Notes under the pieces: generated by a model
Seen by the model: the letters and a program-made list of their open reading frames with translations, nothing else
Databases searched by the model: none
Told to the model about the DNA's origin: nothing
Made by a program: the position numbers and the translations under genes
In this document: positions 63,634 to 64,000 of the stretch, in pieces
Numbering within the stretch: the first letter of the stretch is position 1
Layout: each line of letters starts with the position of its first letter
Assembly (NCBI GenBank): GCA_963747255.1
Contig: CAVVEG010000017.1
Coordinates: 938,734 to 1,002,733 of the forward strand
Length of the DNA: 64,000 bases
DNA from: CAIYRG01 sp963747255
Lineage (GTDB): Bacteria > Pseudomonadota > Alphaproteobacteria > Micropepsales > Micropepsaceae
Direction: 5' to 3'

Positions 63634-64000
63634 GCGACGCCGCCTGGGGCGTGCCGCGAGTGCTCCTCTTCCCACCGCTCATGCGCCATGTTCCATCTTC
63701 ATCCCGCTCTTCGATCGGTACCTTCAGCCACAGTTGATGAGCCTCGGCACCATGCCGATCGACAATGCATCCGGCCACCGATTTGAGGAGGTCCGAATCC
63801 GGAAGTCGTGTCGAAATATTTCGAAGGATCGGCGCCCGCCGCGTCGGTCTGGCCCCGGCAAATCAGCCGGTGCACTTCCTTGATGGCGTCAGCCCGCCCC
63901 GTCCGGGTCGGTATGCCATTAGCATTGTCCTCAAAGTCCGCCTCGAAGATCGGTTCCAGCACCAGCTTCGTGGCGGTTTGAACGATCCGATCCCTGATTG
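63634..64000 (-). pseudogene. Group II intron reverse transcriptase, 5' part (continues beyond window)
   Basis: Open from the right edge: RDRIVQTATKLVLEPIFEAD, FEDNANGIPTRTGRADAIKE, VHRLICRGQTDAAGADPSKY and FDT, which correspond to RT motifs 1-3 of group II maturases. A frame change near 63800 is followed by LWLKVPIEERDEDGTWRMSG and RSTRGTPQ, leading straight into GVA at the inner-element boundary. The rest is RT motif 4 onward at 60777-61394. The combination shows that the two parts were one gene. Confidence 0.85.

Larger units (their letters stand above)
60653..64000 (-). mobile_element. Group II intron (interrupted; 5' end outside window)
   Basis: On the minus strand the intron's 3' end is readable. 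Domain V spans 60721-60754 (34 bases, as is standard) with a GAAA tetraloop, an AGC-type triad side and the ACG bulge. Domain VI spans about 60657-60720, and the intron ends in CTAC (60653-60656) against the RND exon. Upstream is the reverse transcriptase/maturase gene, split into a 3' part (60777-61394) and a 5' part (63634-64000) by the inner element. The intron's 5' end is beyond the right edge. Confidence 0.85.

Overview
The window reads as a high-G+C alphaproteobacterial chromosome segment. The evidence is alphaproteobacterial gene families and gene order: ChvI/ChvG followed by a short HprK, an EIIA-Man protein and HPr; ahcY then a DivL-type kinase then tsaE-amgK-murU-addB-addA-trxA; folC-accD-trpA-trpB-trpF-ihfB; rpsA-cmk-aroA with a FYDLN-acid protein and tRNA-Ala; an NDUFS4-type complex I subunit; 5-aminolevulinate synthase (hemA) and an LdtR-like MarR regulator. 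The order cannot be settled from sequence reading alone.

Layout. 1-7.8 kb: sulfur metabolism and peptide uptake (end of cysK, sseA, a GNAT enzyme, OPT and POT peptide transporters, metC, hisI, an alpha/beta hydrolase). 8.3-10.3 kb: a fluoride riboswitch followed by a secreted YncE-like beta-propeller, crcB and a DUF190 gene, probably one fluoride-responsive operon. 10.4-12.7 kb (minus): two near-identical Flp pilins made by tandem duplication, and a DUF3035 lipoprotein with five C-terminal repeats. 12.9-17.6 kb: tRNA-Arg, NDUFS4, tRNA-Pro, hemA, ldtR, a 3-hydroxyisobutyryl-CoA hydrolase and hemB. 17.7-26 kb: Rieske oxygenase, carB, greA, a periplasmic binding protein, chvI and chvG, all carrying reading-frame breaks that look like small indels in the sequence. 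26-29.6 kb: hprK, EIIA, HPr, ahcY, tetR. 29.6-36.2 kb: mlaC, divL, and a small redox group (DUF4242 protein, isochorismatase-like hydrolase, ferredoxin, ferredoxin reductase). 36.3-50.9 kb: core genes for tRNA modification, murein recycling, recombinational repair, folate, fatty-acid and tryptophan synthesis. 51.1-54.9 kb: two secreted NHL-propeller proteins and an OFA-type MFS transporter, placed inside the normally tight ihfB/rpsA block. 55-59.6 kb: rpsA, cmk, aroA, FYDLN protein, tRNA-Ala.

From 59.6 kb to the right edge the DNA is accessory and nested. An RND efflux gene is split by a group II intron. The intron's reverse transcriptase gene is itself split by a 2.24-kb element with 24-bp terminal inverted repeats and a decayed large serine recombinase. 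The 3' end of the intron (domain V, domain VI, splice junction) and both ends of the inner element can be read at base level.

Most promising for follow-up: the riboswitch-controlled secreted propeller of the fluoride operon, the nested elements with a serine recombinase bounded by inverted repeats, the repeated RRTLFRLLF motif in the DUF3035 lipoprotein, and the NHL-NHL-OFA module. The clustered frame breaks at 17.7-25.7 kb should be treated as a data-quality question before any of those genes is called dead.
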